DNA from: Diplonema japonicum
Lineage: Eukaryota; Euglenozoa; Diplonemea; Diplonemida; Diplonemidae
NCBI GenBank assembly: GCA_964019335.1
Contig: OZ025649.1
Span: forward strand, 434,001-498,000
Direction of reading: 5' to 3'
Length of the DNA: 64,000 bases
The notes under the pieces are model-generated. The model did not search any database. It was not told the origin of the DNA and saw only the letters and a list, made by a program, of their open reading frames with translations. Shown piece by piece: positions 10,955-20,159 of the stretch. How positions within the stretch are numbered: position 1 is the first letter of the stretch; each line of letters begins with the position of its first letter. Position numbers and translations under genes: made by a program.

Positions 10955-13435
10955 ATGCACCGAGGATGGCTGGCAGATGCCATGCACCGGGTGGGGTACA
11001 AGAGTGCAGTACCTGACGAGGCGGAGGAGGGCCTTGAGGCACATGAAATGGAAGGCCTGCGAATGTTGATAGAGGGGCTGGGATATTGCAATCAATTTAG
11101 TCAAGAAGAGCAGGCACTGTTTAAGAAACTGGAGGTTGAGGGCAAGGTGATCAAGGGGTCGGCGGGAGATGACGAGGACCCCAGGACAGAGGCAGACAGG
11201 CTGTACATGGTAACGATGACACAGCGGAAGGTGCTGGACAGGATGCAGAAGCAATGCGAGACGCTTGCCAGACAGCGGGCGCAGTTCTCCAAAATGGCTG
11301 ATGAGTGCCAACGGGACATTGCAAGCCTTACCCAGGAAGTAGAGAACACGGAGAATTGCCTTGAGTCTATCTATTCTGAGTGCATAGCGAACCTACAGTC
11401 CTTCGAGCAGGAATGTGCAAACACTTCCCGTGCCCTTGCTGCAGGTACCGTTCAGGACAAGAACGTGTTGTGTTGTTTCAACGATGTCTCTGAGCTCGAG
11501 GAGGGCTCCGTCAGGTTCGGTAGACGTACTGCAGAAACAGCAGAACGGCTTATCAAGAGTATTGGGGACGCAGAGGGGCTCCAGGCCTTTACTGAGCACC
11601 AAAAGGAGCTCTCTCGACTGCACGACAGCCACGTCATGTCCCAGTTTGGGTTAATCTTTGCCGAGTCAGAGCAAGCTTCCGCGGAAGCAGAACTGGAGTT
11701 CCTCAAAAGCGTTGCGTTGCACGGGAATCCTGACGTCACCTGCTCGCCCGACGATCTGCGTTCCACCATAGCTGCTGAGAAGTCACAAACCGACACCATG
11801 AAGGACGCCATCAAAAGCAGGTCCCGTGAGATCCTCAGGTCCGTCCAAACCAAGTGGCTGAATCCCATCGCCCCCTCGGTCATGAAGTCTCTTGAGATTG
11901 AAGAGTCGCGTCTCAACAGTCACATTGAGGCACTGGACGACGTGCTGTACTTCCAAAGGCAGTGGTACGCCGTCGAGGTTGTGGCAAGAGGGTGGCTGGC
12001 TAGGGAGGCAAAGGGTGCCGAGATGGTGCGGGCTTCTGTCGAGTCGTGCATGGAGATCATTGAGAACCACTGCGACTTGGCAGGCAGCCTCTCCGATGCT
12101 AAGATGAACGCGAGCCCTGGGAGGGCGCAGAACTTTGAAGACTTGATCTACAAGCTAGACCCCGCGTCAGGGTTTGGGGCGGCGACGTTGGGAGAGGCAG
12201 CAGATTTGCTGACACGCGACTTAAGCATACTGGAAGACGCTTTGGCACGGTACCCTATTGAGGACAGGGCTACTGACACCACTTTGTCGGAGGCTTTCAG
12301 ACAGCTCCTGACATGCCTTGACAGCAAGCGGGATGCTGACCCCGTGGAACTCAACATGGTGGTGCCACAGACGTATTTCCAGAGCGACCTCGACATCCTG
12401 AAGGAAGAGGTCGATGAGTCCAGTAAGCGCCTGCTCCGAGCAATGGACAAGGTGGAGAAAGCAAAGTCTTCTGTGGACAAGTCTTGGGCCACAAAGCTTG
12501 ATATAAAACCCCGTTCGAACAGCTATCCAGACGAAGTCGTGACGCTTGACCACTTCAAGCGACCGCAGCAGAGCCCGCCGAAGAGCACCGAGCGGCACTA
12601 CAACCGCAGCCCTCCTAGAAGCGCCTCTCCGAAAAGTGCCTCACCACACCAAGCGCTGGACATGAGCATCGGCAGTCATAGGACCACAGTGCACTACGAG
12701 GCGCACGCATCTCCTGGTGGTGAGAGCGTAGAACACTGGAGTCCGCAGGCAGAACAAGATGCGAGCATGGATGCGCACCTTCGTAGCACGCCTCCCAGAG
12801 ATACGTACATGGTGAAGCATAGCAGCCCCGCAAGGGTCACAGATAGAAGCATGGAAGGAAGGTACAGCGAAGCAGTGGACAGAAGCATGGGGCAGTACAG
12901 CGTGAAAGAGAGCCCTTCAAATATAAACCAAACTATGGAGAGTAGGTATAGTTTGAAGGAGAGTCCTGTGACCATGGAAAGGAGCATGGAGAGCAGGTAC
13001 AGCGACATGGAGAACAGTAGGTACACTGTGCAAGAGGTAGGCCGGGGTTTGGAGGATCATAGCATAAACAGCCCGCAGCGGCCTGTGGATATGAGCATGG
13101 GGAGTAGTTTGAACCACAATAGCCCTCCAAGGAGAGGACACGACTCAAGGAACGACTGGGTGATGGACAAGCGTGGAAGCAGGAGCCCTGACAGAGGCGC
13201 AGACAGTGCGTACAAGAGCCCCTCAAAGAGTCCTCCAAGGATACACCAACTGCCCGCTAAGGTTATCACCAAACCTTCCAGAAATAACCCAAGCCACCAG
13301 CAACCACAGAGCTTCAAACCTGGTTCTGCCCCTCCGGTAAGAATGCCGTCGTTCCTCCTCCGACCTGACGGGACACGCATGTCGCCTACGGAGTACAGAG
13401 AGCGGAATATGAAACTTATGCAAAAGTTCAACTAG
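10955..13435 (+). CDS. Possible augmin HAUS3-like protein with long disordered tail
   Basis: Intronless, 826 residues. The N-terminus (WLADAMHRVGYKSA, then FSQEEQALFKKLEVEGKVIKG) has the spacing of HAUS3/AUG3: a short helix around GY, then a segment where a leucine/serine-acidic helix precedes a 'length-G-x-x-L' turn. A long coiled coil follows to about residue 520. HAUS3 is a subunit of augmin, which recruits gamma-tubulin to spindle microtubules. The last 300 residues are disordered, rich in Ser/Pro/Arg, with repeats around SMESRYS (12848-13020). The assignment is by pattern only and could be wrong; a generic cytoskeletal coiled-coil protein is the alternative. The first ATG of the frame was used. 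Confidence 0.6.
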   Translation: MHRGWLADAMHRVGYKSAVPDEAEEGLEAHEMEGLRMLIEGLGYCNQFSQEEQALFKKLEVEGKVIKGSAGDDEDPRTEADRLYMVTMTQRKVLDRMQKQCETLARQRAQFSKMADECQRDIASLTQEVENTENCLESIYSECIANLQSFEQECANTSRALAAGTVQDKNVLCCFNDVSELEEGSVRFGRRTAETAERLIKSIGDAEGLQAFTEHQKELSRLHDSHVMSQFGLIFAESEQASAEAELEFLKSVALHGNPDVTCSPDDLRSTIAAEKSQTDTMKDAIKSRSREILRSVQTKWLNPIAPSVMKSLEIEESRLNSHIEALDDVLYFQRQWYAVEVVARGWLAREAKGAEMVRASVESCMEIIENHCDLAGSLSDAKMNASPGRAQNFEDLIYKLDPASGFGAATLGEAADLLTRDLSILEDALARYPIEDRATDTTLSEAFRQLLTCLDSKRDADPVELNMVVPQTYFQSDLDILKEEVDESSKRLLRAMDKVEKAKSSVDKSWATKLDIKPRSNSYPDEVVTLDHFKRPQQSPPKSTERHYNRSPPRSASPKSASPHQALDMSIGSHRTTVHYEAHASPGGESVEHWSPQAEQDASMDAHLRSTPPRDTYMVKHSSPARVTDRSMEGRYSEAVDRSMGQYSVKESPSNINQTMESRYSLKESPVTMERSMESRYSDMENSRYTVQEVGRGLEDHSINSPQRPVDMSMGSSLNHNSPPRRGHDSRNDWVMDKRGSRSPDRGADSAYKSPSKSPPRIHQLPAKVITKPSRNNPSHQQPQSFKPGSAPPVRMPSFLLRPDGTRMSPTEYRERNMKLMQKFN
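12840..13120 (+). repeat. Imprecise coding repeat (SMESRYS-type units)
   Basis: Within the HAUS3-like protein, units such as DRSMEGRYS, TMESRYSLKESP and RSMESRYSDMEN recur with roughly 20-residue spacing. They are rich in Ser, Arg and Tyr and look like expanding disordered phospho-repeats. Confidence 0.6.
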
Positions 13436-13828
13436 ATGTTATAGAAACTAGAATCCCCCCCCCCCCCCCCATGTAGTTTAGATTTTCTTTCCTCTTTATT
13501 GGGAGGTGATGTCTTTACCCCGCCTTTGCGAGAAAAAAAGACAAATTATTAGCACTTTTATCCCCCCCTTTCTTTCCTTCATCGTGTTTCCCCTCGTAAC
13601 CTCTTTTTTGTTGTCCGAGTTTCTTTTTTTTCTTTAAAACACACCAGGCAGGGGAGGGGTGGTAGGGGGGAGCTTTTCGTCGATTTTATTTTCTGGCAAA
13701 GAGCACTCTCCCCCGTTCTCCTAAAAGGTTAAATCAGTCCCCTGAGTGGCCACTGGTTTCTTCTTTTACTCATTTCCCCCTCCCCCTTTTTGTTTTCTTC
13801 CGGCATTTCCCTCTTTTTTTTTTGTAAT
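13436..13828. other. Intergenic spacer
   Basis: About 390 bases containing a C17 run and pyrimidine-rich stretches up to the next start codon. No gene or structured element seen. Confidence 0.5.
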
Positions 13829-16272
13829 ATGAACTTCGCTCCGTTGAAAAAGATCCTGAAAAAGAAGTTTGGGGGCGAAGGCTCCCAGACAGTGGAAGAA
13901 CGGACTGCTCCACAACGGCAGGAAAGTAAGAAAGTTGTGGCAAGACACCCTGATACAGCGCACAACGGCGGAGAGAAAGGCTCTCCGAAGGATGGTTCGC
14001 CTGTGCGCACTCTGGGATCTGACCTGATGAGCTCATGGGCACTGGCTTTCGTTGTTGTAAAGTTTGACCTAGAGAAAGGTCAAGAAGTTGAAAAGGTGAT
14101 CCCAGAAGGTGCGCTTACAAAAGAGCAGGAGCACGAGATCAAATACATGTCATTTCCCGACTCGAACTCGCACATCGTGTACGACACTTGCTACGTCATA
14201 AAACCTAAGCGAGCAAGCTCGAAGACAAGGTTCAACTATGGCTATGTGTATTTCCGGCAAAAGCAGGACAGAACCCTCGCGAGAGGGTACATTCAGCATT
14301 CGCTTGTTCTTGTGTCGCGGTGGCCGTTCGCAGGGCTTCTTGAACAGATTGTCAAGCAGGTCTCACAGCAGTTCTTCTCGCTGTGTCCTGTTTCGCCCAC
14401 CCCCGTCACATGCAATGTCCGGTCTACTTCCATTGTAATTCAGAACGAGATGGGGATATCCTATGCGGCGATGGGCAGCCGTGCTACTTCTCCCGCTCCG
14501 GGGCAGCTTCCAAGCCCGCACCTTGCGACTTCCCCAGCCCCATCGTGCACCTCGATCTGCTTCCTGTCCGATATAGACCAAGACGAGCCCGACACTATCG
14601 CCGCGCTTGTCTCCTCCACACTCGCTATCCTCTCCTACACTGCGACCACGTCTACTGAGAACCTTGAGCCGCGGTATCAACTCCTCCGCGACACCTTGCT
14701 TGAGCTCTCGAAATGGTCCCATCCCGAGGCATGCGGCGAGTACGAGCTCCCTCTTTTGGGTGGCATCGTTAAATGGCACGCACCGAGATTCACGGTTACT
14801 TCTAAAGTATGGAAGCAGCAAAACAAAACAAAAACACCACACAGCACGCCACGCTCAACTGCAGCAACAGAGATGTACAGGATCCGAAGGTGAAACGTCA
14901 CGTAGGAGACCTGAGGGCAAGGGGCAAACAGCAAGCGGAGACACACCAGTCCACAAGGCTTCTCGATAAGCTGAGCGGGACGCGGTACGTCTTCGGCGAG
15001 GTGCCACTCTTTTCCACATTCAGGTCTATCCTCCGGAAGCTTTGGCGGATGTGGGAACTGTCCATCCTCGGGGAGCCGCTGTGCATCCTCTCCCAGTCGC
15101 CAACTGTTTCCTCCTCCGCCGTCTTGGCTTACGTTTCGCTAATCCATCCTATCACGAGCTGCACAGACTTCCGGCCTTACTTCTCAGTCCAGGATTCGGA
15201 TTTCAAAGAATTTACTCGAGTGGGCAAGGATGTCCCCTTCACATACAGGGGGCCCGTTCTTGGTGTCACGAATCCGTATTTTGTTAAGGTCTTGAAACAT
15301 TGGCCGCATTTTTTGTCCTTGAATGACCATAGCGTGCCTGGGGGTGCCGAGGCCAAACGGCAGCGAGAAAAAGATATCATGAAAAAGATTCATAAGGGGG
15401 GTGGCGGCAAACGGCGGAGCACCAAAGAGCGGCTGCTATCGGACTTCAAAGAAACATTCATCAGCGAGAGGCAGTACGTCGTGAACGATACAACGGAGCA
15501 GCTGAAGCCTGTTCTGCAGCAACTGCTAGTAGGCAACGACGCGACCACCGACCAAGTGAACACAGATATTTTGAGAGAGCATTTTTTGAAGCTAACAGAC
15601 TCCTTCCTGCGTCCTATGCAGGCTTGCTTTGAGCATCTGTGGAGCACACTGAGCAGCCCACCTGTTTCGGTGAGCGATCCTGTCTTCGTGAAGACCTTCA
15701 CACCTACCGCCTTCAAGAACTACGTACGTAAGCATGGGTATGTAAAGTCGATTTTTAAGAGGGACGCGAAATCGGTACTGCTCTTCTATGAAGGGTTCGT
15801 GGACGGATGCCATTTTGGGAACTGGCTTGAAGAACGTGTTTATGAGAAGTATAAACAATCGCTGGGCGAGCTGAACGTGTCCGAGCTGACTGTCGGCATG
15901 GACGAAACAGAGCGGATAGAGATCCTCAGCAGACTGTGGACCGACCACAATATTGAAGAGAAGAAGGTGATGCGCGACCCCGAGATCCTATCACGCCTTC
16001 AAGAGCACATTGATACTATTCTGTCGGACCTGCCTGAGTACGCAAGGAAACCTGTGCTCAGACAGCACTACCGCAACGCCCTCGGATCCGGAGCAATTCT
16101 CCCTCAGTGGATGCAAGACATGCCGGTTCCAAACGAGCCGAAGCAAACAGGGCACGAAGAAGAAGAAGAAGAAGAAGCAGTCCCAACACGCCGCACCCCT
16201 GACAACTACACCCTTCAGCTCTCCGATGCGGAGTCGAGCTCCGAGTCGGGCGAGCTTGCGAACTACCAGTAG
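13829..16272 (+). CDS. DENND6: DENND6-type DENN-domain Rab GEF
   Basis: Exons 13829-14806 and 14881-16272 encode 789 residues; the intron (74 nt) is GTATGG...GTACAG. The first exon carries the uDENN half: VVVKFDLEKGQEVE, then YMSFPDSNS, YGYVYFRQKQD, RGYIQHSLVLVSRWPF. The second carries the core: GEVPLFSTFRSIL, MWELSILGEPL, DFRPYFSVQDSDFKEFT, VLGVTNPYFVKVLKHWPH. These match DENND6 (FAM116), a guanine-nucleotide exchange factor for Rab14-type GTPases in recycling-endosome traffic. Only the GTACAG acceptor keeps the core in frame with exon 1. It is longer than animal DENND6 (about 600 residues) and ends in an acidic Glu tract. The ATG is preceded by a pyrimidine-rich spacer. Confidence 0.9.
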
Positions 16273-16338
16273 CCCAGATAAACCCCAAGATGTGATTTCA
16301 CAGCGATTTTTATTCTAATAGTCATTATGAACACCACA

Positions 16339-16339
16339 G
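16339..16339 (+). promoter_or_regulatory. Predicted trans-splice acceptor (ACACCACAG/G)
   Basis: AG ending 19 nt before the ATG at 16359; the same ACCACAG/G word precedes three other start codons in the window (29979, 44484, 48782). Confidence 0.55.
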
Positions 16340-16358
16340 GAGGAGGCGGGGGAGGAAG

Positions 16359-18030
16359 ATGGCCGACAGGCCGAAATGGTTCCTGAAGGTGAGCACGGAC
16401 ACAGGAAAGAACTACTCCCTAGAGGTGAAGGGTGAGATATCGACTGTGACAGGGGAGATGCTGAAGCCAAAGCTGGCAGACAGCTCAGGGGTGCCGGTGG
16501 CGAAGCAGGTATGCCGAGCTGTTTTCATTCAACAAATTGCAGATATTATCGTATAAAGGGCGTGAGATCAATGACAAGGAGGCATTCGACAAGCTGGGGA
16601 TAAAACCTGACGAGGAACTGGTGCTGACAAAGAAGGTGCCGGAGACGAAGTACTACCTGGAGATGCTTACCGATGCGATACTGTCGTTCGACACGGTGGT
16701 GAGCGAAGCGGGCGGGATTGAGGAGGCCGCAGGACTCGCCGACGAGGCGAAGGTCAGCTTACAGAAAGAACTGAGCAGAAAAGTGAGAGCGATGAAAAAA
16801 CACCTCAAGAACCTTCAAGAGGAACTAGGGTGCTGCACGAACACAGAGGCCACCGACGTCCAGTTCAACGCAGAGGCGCAGAAGGTACTGGACAGGGAAC
16901 ACCAGTACTCAATAATCACTGGCGAGGTTGCGTCTCCACACTTCCAAGCGTCCCAATGCAGCAGTTCCCCTAGCGAGGTAGACCCTTTGCTCACATATCC
17001 GAGTAAGGTCTACCTCCCACCTATCATGGAGAACTTCTATAAGCGTGCCCATGGGATCTACACTCTTGTCGAGAGCGTGCGAAGGCTTGCCGACTCAAGC
17101 CCCATCGCGGGGAAACTCACACGTGCGTCTGTAGACGTCGTGATCCTGAACGACGACGTTGCGTCGAGCACAACGGCGAACGGGATACAGAAGGTGGTCA
17201 TGACATCGATCCTTCTGGACATGAAGCTTCTGCTTGTGAAGACTATCAGACAGTTCATCATGTTGTCCACCAGCATGGCCACATCTGTCACAGACGAGTT
17301 CGACGAGGCGGAGTTCGTCACTGCTTTCGCCAACAAACTGCCCACCAGCAGAGTGGGCACTGAACACACCGACGTGGTTGAGTTCCTTGTGGCGTTGGAT
17401 AAGGGTGTCATCGAGAAACAAGTCGCGTTGCGTATTCTGACATTCATGGCAGGGTTTGTCGAGGAAACGGCGCAGAGCCCGGAACAGGCGCAGCCCCAAG
17501 GCGAGGTTGAGAAGCCTACGCCGGTGGAAATGCCGCCCCCTGCTCATGCACCTCCTGCAATGAAGGAAACAACTAAAGAGCAGGTGAAGGAAACCGAGGA
17601 GGGTGAAACAACAGACGAAATTGACACAACACAAGTGGTCGACGCACTCAAAGAGGGTATGTGCTGCAGAGGAGAAAAACACACACCCCCCCCCCCCCCC
17701 CCCCCCCCCAGGAGATATCTGGCGTGCACGTCTGATACTGTTTTACCTGCACTACCGCCCCAACAACCTTGGCAGCGTCGACCGGATACTGCATGAGTAC
17801 AAGGGCTCTGAAGACAAACTCTTTTGTCACTTATTCGACAAATACAGAACGGCTGACGTGGAGAAGGAAGAATTGCATGTATGTGGCATACTTTGTTGTA
17901 TCATAATCTTTTACAGGGCAAGCTTCTCGCCATCGCCAAGAAGCATGGTATCAGCACCAAGCCAGCCCCTCAAGAACCAGGCCGCACAGCGCCAGAAGAA
18001 AATACTGACGGCGGCTGCAGCGTGATGTGA
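16359..18030 (+). CDS. Ubiquitin-like-domain protein with C-terminal CaaX box
   Basis: Exons 16359-16508, 16543-17656, 17712-17878 and 17917-18030 encode 514 residues; introns of 34, 55 and 38 nt begin GTATGC, GTATGT and GTATGT. Residues 1-80 form a ubiquitin-like fold, with ILSYKGREINDKEAFDKLGI aligned to the conserved LIFAGKxLEDxxTLxDYxI stretch and crossing intron 1. A helical region follows that may resemble a BAG domain, though weakly. Exon 3 holds LILFYLHYRPNNLGSVDRIL and YKGSEDKLFCHLFDKYR, a motif common in flagellar proteins. The spliced protein ends CSVM, a canonical farnesylation box. Intron 2 has a C-run in front of its AG. A membrane-tethered chaperone or ubiquitin adaptor is one reading; the function is not known. 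Confidence 0.8.
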
Positions 18031-18622
18031 GTGTTGTACACTTTTTTTTTCTTAAAACCCTTATTTTTTTTTTCCCCCCTTCATTCCCCTTTGTTAAGGT
18101 CGCCAGATGGGGGGTCCTGCTACCTGCATCTTCCCTCCTTTGGCTCCCTTTCTGGGTTTAAAAAAAAAAAAATAAAATAAAATAATAAAAAAAAAAAAAG
18201 GTGGGAGAAAAGGAGAGGGGAAAAGGAGAATTGTGGGTTTGCGAGTGGGGAGGAACCTTATCCATTTAATATTTTAAATTTACTTTTACTTACAGCATAT
18301 ATTGTGGGTGCAAAGGAGAACGGAGAGAGGGAGGATTATTTTTTTTTTTTCCACCTTCATTATCTCTCTCTATTTTTTTAACCGTTTTTAACCGTTAAGT
18401 ATGCAGGAGGAGAGACACCTCAAGAAAATGGTGAAGGGGGGGGAAATGGGGGGGGGGGAATTTCATATGGTAATTCTTTTTTTTTTTTTTTCCTTATTCT
18501 TTTTTTTTTTTCTTTTTCCCCCCTCTTCCTGCCCCCCCCCCCCCTTTTCCCCCCACGTTTTTTTTTTTCTTTTTTTTTTCTTAGAGGGGAAAAAAAAAAC
18601 TCGAAGTACACAAAAAAAAAAA
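18031..18622. other. Intergenic spacer
   Basis: About 590 bases of A-, T- and G-rich runs. Pyrimidine-rich tracts at 18476-18582 precede TTAG/AGGGG and the next ATG. No gene seen. Confidence 0.5.
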
Positions 18623-19429
18623 ATGTGGACGGCAGTCGTCATACTTATGGCATACGCAACAGGGGAAGGAAAGCCTTTAAAAGCAGTGTGTGTGGACAAC
18701 GGATCCCTCATCGGCGCCTGCAGAGAAGGCTTGGTCTGCGGGCATGACGATGATAACCCGACCGAGAATGTGAACACTTGCAAAGCCGTCTCCACAAAAA
18801 ACCCAATCGGCTGTGTCACACCTGAAGCAGGCGCGCTGCAGGTTGGCGTAACATATAACAACTGCAAATGCCTGAAAAATAACCGCACACAGCACATACC
18901 CACCAGCACAGCACCACACCGACTTCTTAAACCCCAAAGCGTGTGCAGAGTGACAAACCGAACATATGGGGTGTGCCAGCATGAATGCGCTGCACCGTAT
19001 CATGGAGCCTGGTACCATGTTTGTCATCCAGTTGCACTTCCATTTCAACCCCCTTGTAATGATGGCAACACGATACGGATGCCAGGGGACTCTTACAGAA
19101 AAGACTGTAAAGCGTGTGTGTGCTGGAAGGGTGTGGAGAGGTGCGTGCGCAGTCCTGTGCCTTGTTACACCGAGGCGTACAATTGTGACATGGGCCATGG
19201 TTTGAGTGTCATCCCGTGGACAGACCGCCACCTGGAGTGGTGTTGCAATCAACAACGTTACGGTTTGAACAAGCCTGGTGAAGGCAGTGCGGGTTGGTTC
19301 CCGTCTTCCACCTTGTTCACGGTGATCTTTTTTACTACCTTTGCAGCCGGTCTCATAATTGTTCTAACTCTGGTCGTCTTGGCAGCTAGGACCGAGACAC
19401 CATTACCCCTTATTTCGACCCGTGTTTAA
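18623..19429 (+). CDS. Cysteine-rich type I membrane protein
   Basis: Intronless, 268 residues. It begins with a signal peptide (WTAVVILMAYATGEG), continues with about 200 residues containing some 20 cysteines in short spacings (CACREGLVC, CKCL, CVCW, WCC) and has one transmembrane helix near the C-terminus (FTVIFFTTFAAGLIIVLTLVVLAA) followed by a short cytosolic tail. The pattern suggests an extracellular disulfide-rich surface protein. No named domain recognised. The ATG at 18623 was preferred over upstream in-frame ATGs because the upstream part is encoded by homopolymers. Confidence 0.8.
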   Translation: MWTAVVILMAYATGEGKPLKAVCVDNGSLIGACREGLVCGHDDDNPTENVNTCKAVSTKNPIGCVTPEAGALQVGVTYNNCKCLKNNRTQHIPTSTAPHRLLKPQSVCRVTNRTYGVCQHECAAPYHGAWYHVCHPVALPFQPPCNDGNTIRMPGDSYRKDCKACVCWKGVERCVRSPVPCYTEAYNCDMGHGLSVIPWTDRHLEWCCNQQRYGLNKPGEGSAGWFPSSTLFTVIFFTTFAAGLIIVLTLVVLAARTETPLPLISTRV

Positions 19430-20032
19430 TTTTGCAAAAAAAAAAAAAGAAAAAAGAAAATGATATATTCTCCCCTTGCTCTATTGCCGCTCACCCTTTT
19501 TTTTTTTTTTTCTTCTTCTTTTTTTTTTTCCCTTTCTTGCTGTCTCATGGTAGTTGCGGAAAACGTTTAAAATTCGTTTAGAACCTTTTGGGAAACTGGA
19601 ACAGTTCGTTCCCCCCCTCCCACTCCCTTACTCTTTTTTTTTTTTTTTTTGTTTTTGTTTTATTTCATTCACGGTACTGCAATAGGTCCTTGATTGTAAA
19701 CAGCTAGAAGAAATGTCTTTTTTTTTTTTTTTCCCTTCCTCTCATACCGCTCTGTTTCTTCCCTCTCTCTTCTTTGGCTATCCTGCCGTGAGAAAACTGC
19801 AAACTTGACCCCCTAAGTTCGGGGATATGCTCAAAAAAACGGGCTGTGAACATTTCGAAAACCTGGGGGGGTCAAGTTAGCACTACACCCTTCTTCTTTT
19901 GATTTTTTTTATTTTTTTTTATATAAACATGACGACATCATTTAAAACTGAATTATAAAGAAAAAGGGAGGAGGGGGAATAAAAGAAGAAGAAGAAAAAA
20001 AAAACCTAGAAAGGTAAGCCGAAGACGAGAGG
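19430..20032. other. Intergenic spacer with a short inverted-repeat element
   Basis: About 600 bases, mostly T-runs. The one structured item is the inverted repeat at 19798-19882. No coding sequence recognised. Confidence 0.5.
19798..19882. repeat. 85-bp foldback with 16-bp inverted arms
   Basis: Arms 19798-19813 (TGCAAACTTGACCCCC) and 19867-19882 are inverted copies with one mismatch. The 53-nt interior includes CCCCTAAGTTCGGGG, which can fold on its own. It could be a miniature inverted-repeat element or a structured RNA in the spacer; I cannot tell which. Confidence 0.55.
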
Positions 20033-20115
20033 ATGTTGTCAAGTGAGACTAGGGCAAGCGAGGTGAGTGGAGGAAGTGTGAGTAAAGGAAGCGGGGATGA
20101 AGAATGGTACACCCC

Positions 20116-20159
<44 letters not shown>

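Noticed and set aside
14809-16272. Separate gene for the second half of the DENN domain
   Set aside because: It is the second exon of the DENND6-type gene; the two parts give one contiguous DENN module.
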